DNA of 64,000 nt from Excoecaria cochinchinensis (GCA_947683425.1 CANTUQ010000031.1:3855001-3919000); one strand, 5' to 3'. Counted from the stretch's first letter, positions 1 through 12,200 are shown. Numbers and translations are program-made. Notes: a model not told the origin generated them from the letters alone.

Positions 1-2
1 CG

Positions 3-245
3 GCAGAGCCTGTCTCTGAAGTGGTAGCTGAACCTTTTTAGCCCACCGCCGATCCTTCTCAGACTACCGCTGACCCCTCTCAAACTGCCGATGAGCCATC
101 CATAGAGCCTGCTGCTGATCCAACCTTAACTGTAGCTAATATAGAGATTGTAAATACAGAAACTCAGGTTAATTTTCTTTTGTATTCCTTATTCTTTGTA
201 CTGACTCTTGTAAGTTGTGCAGCATATAATTTCTTTGATAAATAA
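3..245 (+). pseudogene. C-terminal end of an antisense extra ORF (aORF) of E1
   Basis: A frame opened before the window runs on the plus strand to TAA at 243-245, with one nonsense codon (TAG, 39-41). The visible part is rich in Pro, Asp, Glu and Ala with repeated ADPSQT-like units, then a hydrophobic stretch (LLYSLFFVLTLVS). It lies in the 3' UTR of E1 and opposes E1 gag-pol, the position of the extra antisense ORFs known from Tat-lineage elements. The diagnostic N-terminal domain is outside the window, so the assignment rests on position and composition. Its function is unknown. Confidence 0.45.
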
Positions 246-570
246 CAACTTCTTGTGTAAATTGCAAACTTTCATAACTATGAATTGGCATTCTTTGATA
301 GCTTGTAAAACCGCATATAACTTGCTAAGATTAAACGTAACTTGCTAAAATCGCATATAACTTGCTAATATGATTGACTTATTAATCATAGATACTTCCT
401 GAATTGGAACCAATAACCTTTAAGGCCAGTGAATGACTTCTTGGCCTCGCATAGACTTGGAAATAGACGAATAGTTCCGTTCTTCAAGTTAGTGTTTTTA
501 GTTTGCCTTTCAATCCGTGATTGCTGGGCAACACTCAACTTGGGAGGAACTTTTGCTAACACTTGACCCT
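246..570. other. E1 3' UTR, non-coding, with a short repeat
   Basis: There is no credible coding region. Between about 303 and 372 the unit CGCATATAACTTGCTAA and close variants occur three times at short spacing. The rest is unremarkable AT-rich sequence between the antisense ORF end and the minisatellite. Confidence 0.5.
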
Positions 571-930
571 CGTGTCTTTGGTTCGGGATTAGCGTCGAAC
601 CTAGCGAATGAGTCAATGGAAATTAGGCGCTTTTCGTATCTTCAGATCGGGAATGTCATCGATCCTAACGGTTGAATTGGAGTTATTCTGTATTTTCGGA
701 TCGGGAGTATAACCGATCCTAACGGATGGGATTGACATAAGGTTTGTGATTCCTGTATCTTCGGATCAGGATTTTCGTCGATCCTAACGGTCGAACTGTC
801 GGATGCTTGCCCTTTTCCGTATCTTAGGGTCGGGAGTTCCGTCGATCCTAATGGTCGGAGCTAACTCAAAGAAATGGATTCTAACTTTCTCATTTTCGGT
901 TCGTGATGAGCATCAAGCCTAGCATATAAG
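570..930. repeat. Minisatellite in the 3' UTR of E1, about six 60-70 bp units
   Basis: The core TATCTTCGGATCGGGA, followed some 5-8 bases later by CGATCCTAACGG, recurs near 572, 639, 692, 755, 823 and 891. Units are diverged and unequal in length. On the E1 strand this lies between the pol stop (1040-1042) and the 3' LTR, the zone where Tat-group elements often carry tandem repeats. Confidence 0.75.
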
Positions 931-1039
931 TTGCGCGATGCATGCTTTGCAAAAAACACAAAATGAAAAAGAACCTCTTTACACTTGGATGAAAAGGAAC
1001 CTCTTTATTGATTGAATATCATCAGGTCCGAATACATTA

Positions 1040-2180
1040 TTACAAGTGGTACTTTTTGAGTACTTCAACATTCCACCTCCTGGGGAAGTCTTGCCCTTCT
1101 ATTGTTTTGACCCTGTACGTGCTCGGGCTTAAGACTTTGGAGACCTCATAAGGCCCTTCCTAGTTTGGCATTAACTTCCCTACTCCTGCTTTTCCTGAGC
1201 CTATGTCCGCCTTTCTGAGCACCAGGTCACCCACATTGAAAGCTCTAGACCTTACCTTAGTGTTGTGGTATCTGGCGACTCTTTGCTTGTAGGCGGCGAT
1301 CTTGACATAGGCGTCCTCCCTCCTTCCTTCTATCAGATCTAGATCTTGGCATCTTTCTTGGATGTTTGTCTGTTCGGAATAGAATGCTGATCGGTAGGAT
1401 GGGAGGCCGACCTCTACGGGTATTATTGCTTCGGAGCCGTAAACAAGAGAGAATGGCGTTTGATAAGTGCCTGTCCTAGGTGAAGTTCTATAAGACCACA
1501 GGACACTCTGCAGTTCTTCAGTCCAGTTGCCTTTTGCCTCACCCAGCCATTTCTTCAACCCCTCTAGGATGGTCCGATTAGAGACTTCCGTCATCCCGTT
1601 GCTTTGAGGGTGAGTGACTGAGGTGAATCTCAAGTTGATGTTTAGGCCTTGGCAAAAATCTCTGAAGATGGAGCTATCGAATTGCTTGCCATTATCTGTA
1701 ATGAAAATGTTAGGTAAGCCATACCTGCAGATGATGTTCCTCCATGCGAAGTTCTTGACCCTCTCTGCCGTGATCGTTGCTAGAGGCTCTGCTTCGATCC
1801 ATTTAGAGAAGTGGTCAACTGCCACAATGAGAAACTTCATCTGCCTTTTGCCTTGGGGGAAAGGTCCCAGGATATCCAAGCCCCACTGATCAAATGGCCA
1901 TGCGACCCCAATCGGCTGCTGGTCTGCTCTGTGCTGTCTGATGACCCGTCCATGAACCTGGCATTATGGGCATCTCCTTACTTTCTCCTGAGCATCTCTA
2001 AAAATGCTTGGCCAGAAGTACCCCGTCTGGAGTACTTTCCCTGCCATCGCTCTGCTAGCTTCGTGTGCCCCACAGATGCCTTCATGAACCTCCCTGAGGT
2101 TGTAATCTCTTTCTTCCTCCATCACGCATTTAAGACAAGGATGGCTGAAAGCTTTTTTGTACAGATCACCGTTAATTATG
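1040..2180 (-). pseudogene. E1 integrase (pol C-terminal part)
   Basis: This part would insert element cDNA into the genome. The zinc-binding start is visible around 1964-2110 (EVHEGICGAHEASR, with a CP at the end), followed by a nonsense codon that separates it from the core. The catalytic core (1160-1880) keeps all three acidic residues in context: VDHFSKW, TDNGKQF and the Glu of NGMTEVSNR. After VGKLMPN the expected Trp of the NWEGPY motif is a TAG codon near 1165, a TGG-to-TAG change. The frame then continues to TAA at 1040-1042 after a chromatin-facing tail ending KKYHL. It is a pseudogene because of at least two stops. Confidence 0.88.
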
Positions 2181-2866
2181 GAGTAATTAAGGGCTTTGCG
2201 AGATACCTTTCGAGCTTCTGTTTTGTCCTCTGGTAGCTGTCCTATCTGTAGGTACTGCTTGATCGAGCTCATCCAGGTTTCTTCTCCTTGATCAATCTCC
2301 ATCATTTTCGGCTTGTTTAAGGAGGAGGAGGTTTGGTCGACGACAGTGATATTTTCTTCTATTACCCTTTGCTCGAAAGCAGACATTTTTGCCAGCTGAT
2401 CGGCTTCTGTCGTTTGGTCTCTTGACACCTTTTGAAGATTCCATTCTGACCCAGCTTCTTCGAGTATTTTGAATGCGGCCTCGACTTTCGCCAGGTATTG
2501 GATCATGTTGGTTTCTCTAGCTTCAAAGGTGCCCAAGACTTGGCTTGTTATGAGCTGGGAGTCGCTCTTGATGGTTACTGACTCTGGCCAGATGGCATGG
2601 AGCAGTCTCAATCCTTGAAGGAGCGCCTCATACTCTGCCACATTATTAAAAGTTTTAAAACTAAGCTTTATTGCATACCTTATTGCAATGCCCAAGGGGC
2701 CAGTTATTATGATGCCCACGCCTCCTCGAGTGTCGTTTACTGCGCCATCCACAATCATTTTCCATTTTTGACATTTGGGCTGACCTTGGGGTTCTTCACC
2801 GGCGAATTCAGCAACAAAATCTGCCAGAGCTTGAGCCTTTATTGCCGTTCTAGGCTCATATCTCAC
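2181..2866 (-). pseudogene. E1 second RNase H (archaeal-type, aRNH) and linker
   Basis: An additional RNase H sits between the reverse-transcriptase-linked RNase H and integrase. The DEDD-type residues appear in order: Asp in MIVDGAVND, Glu in NNVAEYEALL, Asp in IKSDSQLI and Asp in TEADQLAK. This dual RNase H arrangement is the known hallmark of the Tat group and supports placing E1 there. The linker towards integrase is charged and not otherwise recognised. The ORF covering this domain is uninterrupted from about 2866 down to 1964, so it is one of the better preserved stretches of E1. Confidence 0.82.
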
Positions 2867-3180
2867 ATCCCACGACTACAGCTTGATCACCCATCCCACC
2901 ATTTTGCCTTCTAGGTCCAGTGTCTAAAGAATTCTCCTGATCGGATGATCCGACCGGACCACTATCGTGTGCGCCTCGAAGTATTGTCTTAACTTTCTTG
3001 CGCACATCATGAGGGCTATGATGAGTTGCTCGACCGGTCCTTTCTTTAAGTCCGCACCCCTGAGTGCTTGGCTGACGTAGTACACTGGTAATTGTTGGGT
3101 CCCTTCTTCTCTTACCAGGACACCTGCAACGACTTCACCAGAGGTGGACAAATAAAGGTACAAGTTTTCACCTGGTATCG
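2867..3180 (-). pseudogene. E1 first RNase H (RT-linked), decayed
   Basis: This part would degrade the RNA strand during reverse transcription. It begins LYLYLSTSGEVVAGVLVREE and continues through PVYYVSQALRGAD and a cysteine-containing ARKLRQYFEAH, then VVRSDHPI, the usual layout of the gypsy RNase H. The normal catalytic Asp at the start of the domain appears replaced (YLYLS), and the frame stops after PIRRIL near 2924. This fits loss of its activity, as expected in elements or copies that rely on another domain, or simple decay. Confidence 0.75.
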
Positions 3181-4125
3181 GTCAGCTGAGCAGTGGCGGG
3201 TTAGTGAGGAATTTCTTTAATTCTTCGAAGGCTTGTTGGCAGTCTTCCCCCCAATTGAAGGTATCACTCTTCCTTAGCTTTTTGAAGAAAGGAGTGCATC
3301 GCTTAGCTAAGGAGGAGATGAATCGTCCAAGGGCAGTGATTCTCCCGTTCAGCATATGGATGTCCTTTATGCTTCTGGGGGGTTGCATCTCAAGAATGGC
3401 TTTTATTTTCTCCAGATTAGCTTCAATCCCCCTCTGAGAAACCATGAAGCCCAAAAACTTTCCTGAGGGGACTCCGAAGACTCACTTTTCGGGATTGAGC
3501 TTCATTCAAAATTTATTTAATGTGCAAAAACTTTGGCCAGATCGGAAGAATGTTCTTTAGGGCTCCTGCTCTTGACGATCACGTCGTCCACGTATACCTC
3601 CACATTCTGCCCAATCTGGTCTTTGAAAATTTTATTCATGAGACGCTGATACATCGCACCAGCATTCTTTAGACCGAACAGCATCACCTTGTAGCAAAAG
3701 GTTCCGTTGTCTGTAATGAAAATGGTCTTCTCCTGATCTGCAAGCCACATCAGGATCTGGTGGTAACTAGCATACACATAAAGGAGGGAGTAAATGGCAT
3801 GGCCTGCAGTGGCGTCCACCAATTGGTCTATACTCAGCAGGGGGTAGCTGTCTTTGGGATATGCTTTATTAAGATCCGTAAAGTCCACGCACATCCGCAG
3901 CTTCCCCGACTTCTTTTTCACCAGGACCACGTTAGCGAGCCACTCGGGATAGTCTACCTCTCGGATTGTTCCGGTCTTTAGTAGCCTATCCACCTCCTCA
4001 GATATGAATTTCCTCCGATCGGGCGCATGCCTCCGAAGCTTTTGCCTGACCGAGGGATGAGTTGGGTCGACATTTAATTTGTGGGTGATCACTTTTGGAT
4101 CTATGCCAGGAATATCCTCTGGCTT
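3181..4125 (-). pseudogene. E1 reverse transcriptase
   Basis: This would synthesise element cDNA. Landmarks in order are: KFISEEVDRLL, VLVKKKSGKLRMCVDFTDLN, the region that is normally LDAYSGYHQI but reads LYVYASYHQI, FGLKNAGAMYQRLMN and the YVDD box (VYVDDVIVKS). The first catalytic Asp is therefore a Tyr, while the two Asp of YVDD survive. A frameshift near 3455-3520 divides the palm from the thumb, which resumes with GFMVSQRGIEANLEK. A clear pseudogene of the gypsy RT family. Confidence 0.88.
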
Positions 4126-4671
4126 CTAGGCAAAGAATGCTTGATTTATCATCAAGACCCGCATGATAACGTCTTTTGTTTCTGTGTCCATGCTGGTCCC
4201 GACTTGAAGGTTTTTTCCTTTTGACAGCGCCCTTGTCTTCACCTCTTCAGCAGGGTCCATTCTTGGCCTCTCCATCTGCTCAGACCGCTCCAGACCTGGC
4301 TCTACGATCATGACCTCCCTTTGCTGCTTTATCATGGTGACGTATGCTTCACGTGACGCCTTTTGATCGCCTCTCAGTATGGCGATGCCCCCTCTGGTTG
4401 GCATTTTCATCACCAAATATCGTATGCTGGTGATAGCTCCAGTTTGAAAAAGCAGTGGCCTGCCGAAAATGGCATTATAGGCAAAAGTCATGTCAATCAC
4501 CATAAATGTCACCTTGTCAGCATGAGCGATTGCCTCTTGGCCAAGTTCGATGAAGAGTTCGACGGATCCCACCACCGGGACAGTAGCATTTCCGAGGCCG
4601 ATCAGTGGTGTGGCATTCGGTTTCAACTCTTCGGTCGGGAGTCCCATGGCTTTGTAGGCCTGAAGGGTGAG
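4126..4671 (-). pseudogene. E1 protease, C-terminal part
   Basis: This ORF covers the C-terminal part of the retroviral-type aspartic protease and the linker to RT, with PLIGLGNATVPVVGSVELFI, then VIDMTFAYNAIFGRPLL, which is the usual FNAILGRP-like motif of plant gypsy proteases. The N-terminal part with the catalytic Asp lies on the other side of E2, at about 16193-16290. The break at 4671/4672 is exactly the E2 insertion point. Confidence 0.82.
4667..4671 (+). repeat. Target-site duplication of E2, left copy (GTGAG)
   Basis: GTGAG directly precedes the E2 LTR start TGCATACACC at 4672. The same five bases follow the 3' LTR end at 16188-16192. A perfect 5-bp duplication proves that E2 inserted into the E1 protease gene. 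Confidence 0.92.
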
Positions 4672-4895
4672 TGCATACACCGGGTCCTAAGTCAGCCTAG
4701 ATCAAAGTTACCCAAAGATGATAATTGCCTTCACAGGCTAAAAAGGTTAAAAGTGATGATTTCCTCGTCAAATTTACATTTTAAAGCGAAAAATTGAAAA
4801 TTAATAAAAAAAATATTTAAAAAAAAATATTAATTTTGAAAAATGGGGATTAGATTTATAGTATTTTTGTAAATTAAAAATTAAAAAAAAAAAGT

Positions 4896-5115
4896 TTTCG
4901 GATCTCGAGTGTCGGGCGTGGTGGCACGCCTGCGGCAGCGCGCAAGCGCCCAGCTCGCTGGCATCCAGGCATGCAGCGCGCTGGGCGCGGAGAGGCGACT
5001 CGCAGCGTCGCCAATGCTGCGCGTTGGAGCACGCGGTTTCCGCGCCTCTGCGTGAAGCCCGTCCCTCTATAGCGACGGGCTTCCCTCCTTTCCTGGCCGT
5101 CGCTATAGGGTCTGA
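4896..5115 (+). promoter_or_regulatory. GC-rich island in U3 of the E2 5' LTR, with hairpin
   Basis: About 220 GC-rich bases lie between very AT-rich flanks, some 230-440 bases upstream of the TATA-like box. It ends with nested inverted repeats: AAGCCCGTC pairs with GACGGGCTT, and CTATAGCGACGG pairs with CCGTCGCTATAG (about 5057-5110). The 3' LTR island at 13194-13433 differs from it by three indels of roughly 20-40 bp. Its role is not known; its place in U3 suggests a regulatory or chromatin function. Confidence 0.6.
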
Positions 5116-5331
5116 TGTGCTCTTTTTCGATTTTTCACCATTTTTTCCTTTTTTGCACCCAAAAATCCATTTTTTATCCCATTTTTTTAGGGTTTTTAAG
5201 TCTAAATTAAATTCTAAAATATTTTCTTAGATAATTAATTAATAAAACTTGATTTTATCATTAAAAATAAAGGAATTTGTATTAAAATAAATTTCTTTTC
5301 CTTAATTAAATTAGGGCAACTTTTTTATCTT

Positions 5332-5339
5332 TTAAATAC
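5332..5339 (+). promoter_or_regulatory. TATA-like box of the E2 5' LTR
   Basis: TTTAAATA is followed by a leader beginning GGATGAAAACC, in the position expected for the start of R. The same sequence recurs in the 3' LTR. No experimental start is known. Confidence 0.45.
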
Positions 5340-7295
5340 TTTAGGATGAAAACCTAGGGAGCAGGGATAATTATTTTTCATCAGATTTTTCAAGGGTTTC
5401 CTCTCTTCTTCTTTGATTTTTCTTCCAAAAAAATTTCAGGTTTCTTCTTTCAATTAACAAGGATTAATGGAGATTGAAAATTGATTTTCAATTCTTGATT
5501 ATTCAAAATTAATTTCTTTGTTTTCTCCATAAACACAAGAGATTAATTTTCACTTTCAAAATTCAGTTTTTATTTCTCATTTGTTTTTTTCATTAAACTT
5601 TTTCAAGGTTTTTTTTTTAGTTTAATCAATAAAAATAATTCCTTTGAGCAAAGAAATTAATTTTTTGTTTTCAAAGAGTTTTTTTTATTAGTTTTTAAGC
5701 CTATTTTTACTAGAATAAAATTCCAACATTTATCATATTCAACTCTAAATTTTTAAAGTCACAAACAAAGGAAATCAAATCATCTTTTACCTTCATCAAA
5801 TCCGACTCTGAGGGTAAATATTCTAGGCTCAATTTCTATTTTATTTTTTATTTATTCATGTATATTTTTTTTGTTTTGATTGATTTATTTATTGTTTTCA
5901 TTTATTTACTTATTGTATTTATTTTATATTGGTTCTATTTAATTGTTTATATATGATTTTATTTTCATTTCATGTGAATATTGATTTCTTTTGATTCTTA
6001 ACATGTAAATAATTTATTTTGATTCCTCATTATTTTTAGCATGTAAATAATTAATTAATTTTTGTTAATCATTTTTGCCATATAAATGGTTTATGTTAAT
6101 TATGAACACATCAATTAATTATATCATTGTTTTAGTTATTTTCATCATTCTCTTATTTACTAATCTTTACCATTCTTTTTGTCATTTGTTGCATGTTACA
6201 TTTTTTGTTTATTCTATTATTTGTTTGCTTTCATTATTATTATTGTCATATTCATATTTTCATACATTAATTTTATCAACATGTCATATTTTATTTTATT
6301 CACATCATTTAATTAATTTGTCATTTATAATTGCATTTTTTCCATTTATTTTGGTCTGTTAACATTTTAATTCAATCATCATTCTTTTCATGTCATCTTA
6401 TTTTATTTTAATTTGTCATTCATTATTTGGTATATTTTATTGATTTAATTATTTTAATTACTAACATTATTTTGTTTATTGTTTTGTTTTTATGTCAAAA
6501 ACTCATTTTTTTGCTTGGGCATTTTTGTAAGCACACGGGGGAATCCAGAAGGCTAGTTTGGTTTATTTATTTATTTTATTTGTTTATAATATTTACTTGT
6601 TTATCTTTATATTTACTTTTGCCATGTATATTTTTGTATAAAATAGTTTATTTTAGGGCTGCTAGAAAAAAAATCACAAATATTTTTTATTAATTAAATT
6701 GGTATTTTTCCTAAAAAAAAATTGGACCAATGTCTCAATTTTCTCCATCCAAAATCATCACATAAAAATTATTTCATAAAAATATGCATGCGAGGACCAA
6801 TGTCCTCACCATTAATGAATATCCCGATTTATGCATGATCTGTATTTTATTTACAATGGGGGTTGTATTCCGCCCCTAGCTTTGTTGTATTTACTTTCAT
6901 GTATTTTATTTTATTTATTGCTTTCCTTAAGTGGACAACCTGCGCTTTAATAAACTGTATTAAAATGAATGAGAAATAGGATGAAACTCTAAATTCAAAG
7001 CTCAATTATAAACTTAACCAAAGTATGAATAAATGGGAAGTCCTGAACACCTTCTCTGGTTTAAGACCCCCGAGGTTAGATGACTTTTCCCAATTTCTTG
7101 TAAATTGGGTGGCGACTCCAAAATGCCTCAAAGGTGCCTAAAGGTTTCATGGGATTAGATGAACCTCCCAATGTTCTATTGGGTTGGGGATTCCAAAATA
7201 TCTCGTGTAACCCAAGATCAAAAAGACGCGAACCAATCCCTCGAATCCTAAAAGCGGGTTCAATGAGGGCCTTGCTGGTCCGGTGCGCGTCACAG

Positions 7296-7313
7296 TGGCG
7301 ACTCCGCTGGGGA
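7296..7313 (+). promoter_or_regulatory. Primer binding site of E2, tRNA-Arg type
   Basis: TGGCGACTCCGCTGGGGA begins one base after the LTR. From memory of plant tRNA genes, TGGCGACTCCGCTGGGG is the complement of the 3' end of tRNA-Arg(ACG) including CCA. Primer sites of the tRNA-Arg type are typical of Ogre elements. Confidence 0.82.
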
Positions 7314-8189
7314 TAGTACTCGAGACTTCGCTTCGAAAGTACCTTGGTTAAAATTTATAATTAAGTTTTAGTTTAAAAATTTCATCTTCTTTCAAAGCCG
7401 CATTGCATTGCATTAGAGCCTTAGATCTATGCTAGTTTGGTCCTTTTATCAGCCCCGGTGCGTTCCCGAAGCACAACCCTACGTTCACTTAATGTAGGAG
7501 AGTGTTAAGGATAATCACCAGCCCAAGCCTCGTACCATCATGGTATATCAAATGGTGACCCAATCGATCGTTACGCTAGTGATGAGCTAGACCCGTTGGC
7601 AGGGACCATGCTTGGGTAGACCTAAAGTAACACCACCCATGACTAAAGCTCATGTAATGGCAATAGAAACTTCCACTAAGCAGTATGTTCCTTAATACGA
7701 TGCTTGCTATGTGGGCCATTATATATTAAACCAATTCAAACATATTAATTGCACACCCATCAAAGGCTTTCATGCCTCGGTGGGCCCATTTTTAGTCTGC
7801 TTAAAAGGTCCAAATATATAATAGCCAAAACCCATACGTATGTGCTTCTATATTAAGAGTGATATGCTGCCGGTTCTCCACCGAGCACCATACGCATCCA
7901 TTGGGTTCCCTGCTAACCCGTGGATCAAGCCTACCTAGGAAAGAGACCGCATTACCTCGTGTGTGGGAGTAATAAGGTTGGAAGGTTTTACTTGCTTGCA
8001 TGTGGATGTAAATGTCGCCTAACATACAATCATGCATCACATGTATCATTATAATTTTTTAATCATGCATTGCATATGCATTGTAAGGTGTGTACATTCT
8101 ATCATGTATATACAATATTTTACATGTACATATCATCATGCATATAAAATTTTCCCATGCATTGCACATATCATTCTAACCCCTTTACA
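7314..8189 (+). other. E2 leader, non-coding, conserved with E3
   Basis: No coding region is supported. Blocks such as CACCAGCCCAAGCCTCGTAC and GTGATGAGCTAGACCC recur in the same order in the leader of E3 (39952-40696), so this is a family feature. From about 8030 it becomes rich in CATGCAT and TGTACAT words. Confidence 0.6.
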
Positions 8190-9663
8190 TTTCAGCTATC
8201 ATAGATTCATCTAAGTGGACAAGAGGTTTCGAAGGCCGGCTAGTAAGGTCAAATCCGCTTTTTGAGTTACCGAAATTGGTGACTAATTGGGATTCCGAGT
8301 CACTCTTTCTAGAACCACCAATGGCAGAATTACCACAAGGGACTGGTGCTTTGACGGTGCAAGACCTAGATAAGAGGCTAGGGGATTTTGAAAGGAGAAT
8401 GTTAGCCATGATGGAAAGCATCGTTGCTCAGATAGCACCTAATGCCAAATAGCCGCCTGTACCCCGCTGTCGAGCAAGTTAAATCGCCTATCAGGGAAGA
8501 GGCTCCTATAGCAATCACTACCGTGCAACAGCCAGATACTGAGCCCGGAGCAACGACACCTGTTGAGCAGAAAAAGACTCTTGACCTAATAAATGATCTC
8601 ATGATGGAGGAAGAGGATGAGCAAGTAATTCGTCGAGCTGTCATAAATGAAGTCCCTAAGGGAAAGGAAGGCATATTAAAGGGGATAGAACAGAAGGTTG
8701 AGAAGTTTGAAGCTCAGACCATGGTTGTTATGGAAAATTTAGTCACTGTTGTGATGCCACCTACTGAACAACAGCCTACTGCTCCTACCAAGTTGCAAAA
8801 AGAGTATGATCCGATTAAGGAAATACACCCGCCACTAACTGGGCCTGAAGGAGAGTTACTTGCTGCTATGTCACTCGAGCGAAAAGGCAAAGGGCATGTT
8901 TTAGAAAATGGCCTTTTGGCAGTGACACGGGGCCTAAAGAGAAGGATGGATGTCCTCGAAGAGGAAATTACAAAGTCTAAACTTGCAATTACCCTGGCCG
9001 CTCGGGAGAAAGTCTTTATAGACTTAGAGAATGGAGGTCAATCGGATAGGTGTGACATCTGTGCCAGCATTCAAGGGATAAAGGAGGCATCGATGGTTAG
9101 AACGGATCAAGAGGGTTGTGTTGGCATAGACAGATCTTTTCCTCACGTGAGGGAGGGGGACCTGCGGTCATGGTTAACCAACCCAGCCAGAAATTGGGGG
9201 CATAGGAAGTATCATCAGCATGCTAGATATCTGAGGAGTAATGGCCAAACCTCGAAATGTCAAGTATAGGATCTTGTTGCTGGCAGGGAACCGGTGGCCC
9301 TTGAAGGAGGTGACAACGTTATTGAGGGTGATAATCAGGGAAGCTCTAGTCTCGACGATAACAGCATGAGGGATGTTGGGACCACTAAGGTTCCAAACAT
9401 GGGAACTACTCAAGGCCGTTATACCATTTGGGATAAGCCTTTATCTGAGCACCTCTTCCATTTTATCAATAAGGGAAAGCTACAGCAGAAGCCTGCAAAA
9501 CCCGCCAGGAGCCTAGGACGTCCCAGTCACCGAGGAGATTTGTATTGTGCCTACCATCAGCATACTGGACATAAGACTGATAGGTGCCGAATTTTGAAAA
9601 AGCTTATTCAGGGTCTCATTAATGAGGAGCTGAGAAGTGGGGTGTATGGTTCTCAAGGGCGAT
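8190..9663 (+). pseudogene. E2 gag-like gene, Ogre/Tat type, fragmented
   Basis: The N-terminal part (8190-8450) contains DLDKRLGDFERRMLAMMESI, matching the start of E3 gag. An acidic and Lys/Glu-rich stretch follows (8442-9269). The last section (9294-9663) holds WDKPLSEHLFHFINKGKLQQ and then the knuckle YCAYHQHTGHKTDRC followed by LKKLIQGLI, the Ogre-type C-x2-H-x4-H-x4-C arrangement. The usual capsid domain with FDGTTDP is not found. Three reading frames are needed, so at least two frame breaks exist. It would provide RNA binding and packaging if expressed, but as it stands it is a pseudogene. Confidence 0.72.
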
Positions 9664-9665
9664 AA

Positions 9666-12200
9666 TAGATTGTCAACTACAGCGTCTGTGTTGGCAAGAA
9701 AGAAAGGATGTTAGCTATTTAGATGCCTTTTTTTATTTTATTTTTGAACTATTTAATGATGATGTCTTAATTCTACTTTTTTTTTTATGAAATGAGAGGA
9801 ATGTTTTTGTGATATTTCTCATGATTTTATTATGCATAATCATGGCACATTTATATTTAATACTGATTCAACTAATGCCATTCCATTTGATCTTGGAACT
9901 TTGGAGAACCCAAGGAAAATCTTGATAGCATCTATTACGACTCTTGAAGAGAGATTGAAACTTGAGAGAATGAAAAAAAAATGAAATAAAAAGTCTTTGC
10001 CTAGACCAGTGAAGACATGTCGAAAGATGATTGTGAAGCCGCCGAGCATGCTATGCCAAACCTATCCTAATCATGGGCAGGTGCCACATAAACTCAGAAG
10101 ACTTAAGTTGCAATGAGCAGAAATGGTTAAAAGAGGAAATCCACGAGTAGAAGCAAGTCCTAATTTCTTATTAAAACGTAACGCCAGATTAGTTTGACCA
10201 ATGGCATCCCCGATGGTTAAAAGAAAAGTGTGTGTATGTGTAATCTTCGGGATTCGAACGAAACTTGTCAAAAAAAAAAGAAAAAAAAATTAGAAATTGA
10301 TTATCAACATGGGACAAGGGAAAGTTATCTGGGAGGCAAGCTTTGTTCAAATCCCATTGGTATACACATACCTGCACCTTGTTGCTTTATTTGGCTATTG
10401 GAAGGAACCAGAAGACTGATTCACAAATTATCAACCCGATTCATTAGTGTGAAGGATGTGCGGTACGAGAAGAAAGCCAATTGAGATGCTATCAAGAAGA
10501 TTATGAAGGAAGACCCATATAGGGGGGCTGCCATAAAAAATCCCTACAAGTGTCACGCTTTAATCCTCAATCCATGGGGTGAAGGCACTACCTATTGAAG
10601 CACTCAAATCCTAAAGGGAAGTCATGAAAATGACACTACAGCAGCTAAAAACATCAGACAACGTTGGGGTGTTAAAGACATCAGACAACGTTAGGGCAGT
10701 CATGGAAACGGTTTTGCAGCAGCCAAGCACATCAGACCAAAACAGATTATGGGATTATTATTGTAATCAGACCCATAAGGAAACACTTTACTTGATCATT
10801 CGGGATGAAAGTCAAAAAGCACCCACTAAAAAGAGTGAGATTTGGTATTCAGGCAAATAGGACCAAGTATTCTAGGCGAAAGAAGTAAATTCAAGCCAGC
10901 GAACGAAGACTTGTTTGTTCTTGAGAAGTTGTTATCCAAGGGAGCAGCGTTTCGACATAAAGTAAAGGAAGCCAGTTCAAACGAAGCAGTAAGATCAACA
11001 GACCCAAGGAGGTCCATGGTAAAGACTAAAAATCAAAAGAAGAGAATAAATGCCCCGCGGGTCAAAAACCGAAAAAAGGCGGCCTTGCTAAAATTGGGCA
11101 CCTCGTCAGGGTGAAAACCGAAAAAAGGCACTCTGGTCAAAAAGTAGAGGCTCGAGAGAAAATATCCAATCAAGAAAACCCGAGAGGGCTGATTGGAAAC
11201 AAGAGTCTGATACTTTTAAGATCCATTCTGAGATTAAATGTAATTTTGCATTCTGAATCAATGTTAAATCGTGATCATGTACGGAGAAATCATACCGAAA
11301 TGCACACAATCTTTGCAAATACATAAGACAAAAGCAGTTTTAACTCATCATTTCCTAGTTCTTCTATAAAAAGAAAGATCTCATTCATTACTGAGTGTAT
11401 AAAATCTAATTGGCTATACTTTGTTTCTACTTTTGCCGACCAGATGCTTAAGCGGATGATGTTTATTGTCTATTGCAAGGATAAGTATCCTTCCTTCACA
11501 GGCACTTATGGAAGCAAGGATGTAGTTTCTGACTTATAATATGACAATGTTGGGAAAACAATTGGGTCCAAGGGCTGTGGTACTCAGGAATGAAAGCTGA
11601 AGACAAGATGCTGAGGAAGCCCAGACAATAGTTCTAATTCTTCAAGTCGTCTCACCAACAAAAAAAAATAAAAAAAGGGGGCCCATTAGAGTGAAAACAG
11701 TAACTGGTGCTCTAAGCAAAAATTAGGCAAAAGGATAGGGTGAAAACTTGGAAACAAGCAGTCTGTCCTTCAAAAAAAAAAGAAAAAGCCGCTGGATTGG
11801 GTTGGGTCCATTCCAGGCAAAAAAAAAATAAGGCACAGGGTTATGTGAAAATCCACAAAGGACGCATCTCCCACTAAGAAAAGCTAGTGTGAAAATCCAC
11901 AAGGGACGCACTACCTTCAAATAATGACTACAGGTACCGGATGAGAATCTCGCAATCCCAGAGGGCATGAAATTCAAAAGCAGCTTAAAAGGCATCGATC
12001 CTATTGTAAATTGCAGCTAGCCTGGCTGTCATCTCCAAGTCCGCATAGATGATTATTATCCTGCATTCCTGCATGACTCATGCATTTCACTTGCATGCTC
12101 ACTATTTTTCCTGCATATTTTAGTTTCCCTATTTTGCAGAAAGAGAGATTTGATGCGGACATCGACAAAAGCCGAGTGACGGCATCAGCCCAAACAATCA
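9666..12200 (+). other. E2 3' UTR, non-coding
   Basis: There is no RT, protease or integrase signature in any frame. Blocks such as GTGAAAATCCACAAAGGACG (11851-11900) and CACCTCGTCAGGGTGAAAA (11099-11118) are conserved, in reverse, in the 3' UTRs of E4 and E5, so this is a shared untranslated region. Short open frames here are not credible genes. Confidence 0.65.

Larger units (their letters stand above)
4672..7294 (+). repeat. 5' LTR of E2
   Basis: It runs from TGCATACACCGGGTCC to GCGCGTCACA. It holds a GC-rich island (4896-5115), a TATA-like TTTAAATA at about 5332, a long AT-rich R/U5 region, the hairpin-forming GAGGACCAATGTCCTC at about 6792-6808, and two CCCAAT..ATTGGG hairpin modules near its end (7089-7110 and 7168-7184). 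The hydrophobic open frames inside it (6075-6693) recur in the 3' LTR and reflect T-rich DNA, not genes. Confidence 0.9.

Noticed and set aside
6075..6693. Hydrophobic open frames that look like small membrane proteins, repeated at 14398-15016
   Set aside because: They lie in T-rich R/U5 of the E2 LTRs and recur because the LTR is duplicated; there is no promoter, family or codon signal.
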